Translations under genes and position numbers: made by a program
The notes under the pieces: model-generated
Told to the model about the DNA's origin: nothing
Database searches by the model: none
Seen by the model: only the letters and a program-made list of their open reading frames with translations
From: Stentor coeruleus
Taxonomy: Eukaryota; Ciliophora; Heterotrichea; Heterotrichida; Stentoridae
DNA: 64,000 nucleotides
Assembly: GCA_001970955.1 (NCBI GenBank)
Contig: MPUH01000024.1
Span: forward strand, 62,001-126,000
Reading direction: 5' to 3'
In this document: positions 60,469-64,000 of the stretch, one piece after another
Layout of the letters: each line of letters begins with the position of its first letter
Numbering within the stretch: the first letter of the stretch is position 1

Positions 60469-61167
60469 ATGGTAGTGATATCAGTATCTCTCGTGACTAA
60501 ACAAGGGAAAATCCTTCTAGCCCGTCAGTTTCTAGAAATAACCCGAAGTAACCTTGAAGGCCTTCTTAACTCTTTTACCAAACAAGTTGACATCAATCGA
60601 CAACATACTTACATAGACCAAGAAAATGCACGTTTTGTCTTTCAACCACTTGAAGATCTTTACTTAGTTGTAATAACCTCAAAAGATTCCAATATTGTTG
60701 AAGATATAGAAACTTTAAGACTTTTATATAAAGTTGTCCAACATTATTGTCCTTTTGGTCCTGATGAAGCGAATATTTTAAAAAATTGCTTTGAATTAGC
60801 ATTAGCTTTTGATGATGTTATAGCTTTAGGATATAGAGAAAGTATAACTTTATCACAGATATTGACATATGCGGAAATGGAAAGTGCTGAGGAGAGAATT
60901 TTTAAGGAAAAACAAAAGGCTCAGATGCAGGAAGCTAAAGAACAAGCAAAGAGGAAACAGGCTGAGTTAGATAAGAAAAGATCTATGGAAAGTATGCATC
61001 AGAAAGAACTTCCAAGTATGGAGGAGATACCAAGAGAAGTGTCTAGACCGGTTATACCTGAGAAAGAGAGGGTTGTGGAGCCTGTAACAATGGTTAATAC
61101 AAGTGGAAAAAGGCCTAAAGGAGGAATGACTTTGGTCTCACGAGGGAAGAAAGGCATGGATTTTTAG
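60469..61167 (+). CDS. ARCN1: coatomer delta subunit, longin domain only
   Basis: A 232-residue protein. The longin domain (1-140) is plainly delta-COP: MVVISVSLVTKQGKILLARQ, FLEITRSNLEGLLNSF, FVFQPLEDLYLVVITSKDSN, IVEDIETLRLLYKVV, FDDVIALGYRESITLSQILT, then EMESAEERIF. A charged linker helix follows and the KGGMTLVSRGKKGMDF motif, equal to the KALKLGxKxKE site of other delta-COPs. The protein stops there (TAG). The usual C-terminal mu-homology domain (about 250 residues) is absent, and no 15/16-nt intron leads to it. Delta-COP is part of the COPI coat for Golgi-ER retrograde transport. The homology domain may be lost or encoded elsewhere. Confidence 0.88.
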   Translation: MVVISVSLVTKQGKILLARQFLEITRSNLEGLLNSFTKQVDINRQHTYIDQENARFVFQPLEDLYLVVITSKDSNIVEDIETLRLLYKVVQHYCPFGPDEANILKNCFELALAFDDVIALGYRESITLSQILTYAEMESAEERIFKEKQKAQMQEAKEQAKRKQAELDKKRSMESMHQKELPSMEEIPREVSRPVIPEKERVVEPVTMVNTSGKRPKGGMTLVSRGKKGMDF

Positions 61168-61330
61168 ATAAGGAGATGGATAAAATTAGTAAGCTAGTAT
61201 GAGAGACCAGGGTTAGTTTTAGGTTTTTGTATATTTTTTCATTGACAGAAAATCATGATTTCCATTAAAAAATACCAAAAATATCCAGTCTAAACTATAT
61301 CTTATGCATTATTTCTATAAATATCTAAAA

Positions 61331-62611
61331 TTACGGCTTAAATTTCACATCAGTCTTGTATACAAGTTGTATATACGCAGAATTAAGTTGGCTTTCTACC
61401 CACAAATGCCACTTATGGAAAGGAATATCTTCCTTTAAAGCTTTCTCATAAAGGACATGTGGTGGTATTACACATATAGCATCCATATACGGAGAATTCA
61501 ATTTAACAGCTTGAGTAATCTAAATATCCTTTACAAGTGTAAAATATTCTTGACTAGGATCTTTTCTTCTTATAGGTTCTCTAGCTTTTCTTCCAGTAAT
61601 ATGTGCAATGCTTTCAGTCATCCCAATAGCCAACTGCCTATCAGTATAAGCTCTACTTAATGTATAAGAATGATGAGCAGTTGCATCAGCTTTATATTCA
61701 TTAATACTCTCTAATTCACATTTCAAACTAAACTGCCTTCGTGATTTGATTTTTTTTGGAGATGCATTTGGAACTGGTGATTGATAAACTTTTAAATCTT
61801 CTATTAGCTTTTCATTCTGTGCCCTAAGCCGTAAATTAGTAATAGTTAATTCTCTTGACTTTTCCTCAAGCATGTTCTTAGCATCTTCCATTTCTTTTAA
61901 GTTCACATCAGTTTCCTTAGACTTCTTTTGTAGTTTCTGTAAATCTTTCTCAAGTTTAGCTGAAGTTTCTAGTAAAGAGTTTTTTTCTTTTTCCCCTTTG
62001 GAAAGAGCTTCATCAAGATGTTTGATTTTTTTCTCAAACTCAAGCCGGGATTCTAGTTAAAAAATACTTTGCATAGATTCTGACTGGGATTTAAGTATCT
62101 CTTGAAGTTCCATAATTTCATTATCAATACTACCTTTTCTTGGAGAAACACGCTCCTGTTTAAACGACTGTTCATATAAAATCCTTTTATTTTCAGCCAG
62201 CAAATGTATTTGATCTTCTTCACATTTAACCATAGTATTACTAAGTTGTTGATATTTTTCATCAAGTGTATATAAAGATTCTTTTAAATTTTCTATTTCC
62301 CTTTCTCTGTTCTTACATTTTCCTTTCCATTTAAGTACTTTGTTTAGAAGTTGTTTTCTTTTATCATTTAATGCATCATTTCTATCTAAAAGCATTTTAG
62401 CAATACCAACTGCGGCTTGAAGTTCTTTTTCTCTACCTGTAAGTTCTTCGATAACAGCATTTAATTCTTCAAGTGGAGTTTTTTTATGAGCTTTGTTACG
62501 AGCCCTTTTTTCTAAAAACGGAATTGTCAGATCGGCTATTATTAAGTCAAGTGCCCCTCGGAGGTTTTGAGAATCAAGGTCATTCTCGGATATACCTCGT
62601 GATGGGAGCAT
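61331..62611 (-). CDS. coiled-coil protein with a CC1-box-like motif, candidate dynein adaptor
   Basis: Three exons with 15-nt introns at 62053-62067 (GTATTTTTTAACTAG) and 61520-61534 (GTAAAGGATATTTAG). The splice gives 416 residues, ending at TAA 61331. After MLPSRGISENDLDSQNLRGA, residues 45-85 read TPLEELNAVIEELTGREKEL, then QAAVGIAKMLLDRNDALNDK, closely like the start of the first coiled coil in BICDR/HAP1/TRAK adaptors (LAAELGKALLERNEEL, the CC1 box that binds dynein light intermediate chain). The CC1 glycine is Ala here. Long coiled coil to about 300, then a folded-looking C-terminus, IPPHVLYEKALKEDIPFHKW. Role in dynein transport is inference from the motif. Confidence 0.62.
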
Positions 62612-63004
62612 TAATTATATTATTGATATTAATTTTTAAGATGAGTATATATGGAGAGTTTAAAAACTTTTTTAGGTTAGAGGATTTGAGAAAAGATTTA
62701 GATTTGAAGAGTTTTAAGATATATAGAATTTTATATTTACCTAAGAGGAAATTATTGTGGTTTAGGATTTTTTGGTAATGATTTTATATGGAATTTATAT
62801 AAAGTAATATAATAAGGGGTTATGATAGTCAAGAGATAATAATTAATTAATACTAATTTAAATGATAATATTTTGTGTAGGAGGAGTGGTTAGAGGTTAG
62901 GATTGAATTTAAATCTACTTTTTACTACTTGGTATTGTGTGTTTAGAATGAAATTTTAATTTTTCGTTGTAGGTTTAAAACTATTTTATTATCAAAACTT
63001 ATTA

Positions 63005-63796
63005 TCAAAACTTATTTGGATTGAATTTATAATTCGGCTGAAGATATCTGCTTTTTATTATAGACACTATATGTTCTAAATCTTTGACTATGCTTTTCAA
63101 GTTTTCTAATGTTTTTTCTTGATTCATTAGAAACTCCTCATCACGTATTCTAATATTTTTAAACAAATCAATACCTTTACTTACATATCCTGAGAAATCC
63201 TCATAAGCACATGAACTTTTTTGTGGAAAACTAGTAATCACAGCTCTATCCAAATCAATTTCAAACTGCATATTTTTAACACCCACTTTATCCCCACATC
63301 CACATACAATCTCAGAATTATCTTCAATTTTACAATTAATCACATAACTAAAAGCCCATCCATTTATCCAATACCCAGAATGAGTTAAAACACATTTGCA
63401 CTTCCCACATTGAATGACTAAAAAACTATCACTTTTTATATATTCCTTGCCTTTATCACTCACATAAACAACAGGGTTTTGTAAAATATCATCAAGAGTT
63501 TCTATTATCTCATAACTACTTATTTCAATCATATCTTTTTTCATGAGTTTTTTCAAATTAGCACGATGGACTTTTATAACACTATTATTAACAAGAGGTT
63601 TTGTAGGATTTTCTATATCTGGTAAAGCTGAAAGATAAGCTTCAGATAAATAAACCCCATCTGAAATTTTGACTCTAAATAAAAATCACTTGTATCGACG
63701 ACCTAAACGTTGATCTATAGATATAACTTGAAAAGTTAAAGGATATGCTACGAATTCACTTTTAAATAAATCTGATATAGCTCCTGGAATTAACAT
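63005..63796 (-). CDS. RPA1-N-type OB fold fused to a Mis18/Yippee-like zinc module
   Basis: Exons 63796-63690 and 63674-63005 flank a 15-nt intron at 63675-63689 (GTGATTTTTATTTAG). 258 residues. Residues 1-100 follow RPA1-N: MLIPGAISDLFKSEF, LTFQVISIDQRLGRRYKVKI, SDGVYLSEAYLSAL, then NNSVIKVHRANLKKLMKKDM and ISSYEIIETLDDILQNPVVY. Residues 125-190 look like a beta-tent zinc fold: FLVIQCGKCKCVLTHSG and IVCGCGDKVGVKNMQFEIDL, with an ITSF edge like Mis18 ESY. The end is a coiled coil (TLENLKSIVKDLEHIVSIIK), as in Mis18 proteins. Mis18 licenses CENP-A loading. RPA1-N domains bind DNA-repair partners. I know of no described protein with this fusion. The Mis18 part is tentative. Confidence 0.65.
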
Positions 63797-64000
63797 TATA
63801 CTTTAAGATACACTAAGCATATATTTAATAAAAGTAATAAGAATATAGGTAAAAATGCATATTAAATTACATATGGATTAGATTTACATTTATTTAGAAA
63901 AAAACCTTGGTTGAGGTTTATATTTGCTTTTAAATTGCTTTCTTCTCATGCTTATTTTGAAAATGTTTTTTATAGGTGTTGATGATATTCGGATATGTTT
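63797..64000. other. upstream region, no feature seen
   Basis: About 200 bp before the OB/Mis18-like gene, AT-rich. No feature. Confidence 0.4.

Noticed and set aside
1-64000. Possibility that TGA codes for tryptophan, as in Blepharisma.
   Set aside because: No conserved gene here needs TGA as a sense codon; Trp is TGG at all conserved sites, and the gene ending at 11541 stops at TGA. One TGA stop is weak evidence alone, but the absence of internal TGA is strong.
1-64000. tRNA genes, rRNA, CRISPR arrays, telomere repeats and transposable elements.
   Set aside because: I looked for T-loop GTTCGAAT-type sequences, spaced repeats, terminal repeats and transposase or reverse-transcriptase motifs and found none I could support.

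Overview
This window looks like macronuclear DNA of a heterotrich ciliate, most probably Stentor or a close relative. It is about 70-75% A+T and gene-dense. Every interruption I could resolve in a recognisable gene is a GT..AG intron of exactly 15 or 16 nt, and I located 24 of these. Genes end in TAA, TAG or TGA, and tryptophan is TGG throughout, so I read the standard code. Tiny 15/16-nt introns with the standard code are the known Stentor combination; the species name is inference.

Layout. 0-12 kb: a coding fragment at the left edge, a secreted BPI/LBP-like lipid-binding protein, a SAPS-type PP6 regulatory subunit, an EF-hand calcium-dependent kinase, a DHHC palmitoyltransferase, a voltage-sensor-only membrane protein, a large protein with a GNAT-like domain and a small non-RD kinase. 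13-19 kb: a CCT-motif protein, an ALG12-like mannosyltransferase, a RING protein with a long 13-residue repeat array, a small unknown protein and a secreted cysteine-rich protein. 19-28 kb: two START-domain proteins flanking a tiny MGCC lipoprotein, a divergent CDKL / SNF1-like kinase pair, and HBS1. 28-40 kb: a hypothetical protein, a previously hidden four-exon mitochondrial gene, a CFAP100-like axonemal protein, an RsuA/RluB-type pseudouridine synthase, a CEP350/TRM-like coiled-coil protein, an internally duplicated eight-helix membrane protein, a PP2C phosphatase and MND1. 40-52 kb: a tandem pair of Gpt2/Sct1-like acyltransferases, porphobilinogen synthase, a sugar transporter and two cytoskeleton-like proteins. 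53-64 kb: an unknown two-exon gene, a degenerate lysine/phenylalanine-rich stretch, a cysteine-rich TM-RING protein, a short delta-COP, a CC1-box-like coiled-coil protein and an RPA1-OB/Mis18-like fusion.

Signalling (kinases, phosphatases, acylated proteins), membrane lipid handling and cilium/cytoskeleton genes dominate. Neighbours do not form operons. Genes are separately expressed units, often only 40-60 bp apart.

The most interesting results are: (1) a four-exon mitochondrial gene assembled by hand between two other genes; (2) a protein that fuses an RPA1-type OB fold to a Mis18-like zinc module; (3) a stop-free in-phase 15-nt intron inside the ATP loop of a CDKL kinase; (4) a striking strand asymmetry, with G-free sequence just upstream of starts and C-free sequence downstream of stops on the coding strand; (5) five single Ns, each flanked by near-identical direct repeats, which are unmerged assembly overlaps rather than biology and which wrongly break three genes.
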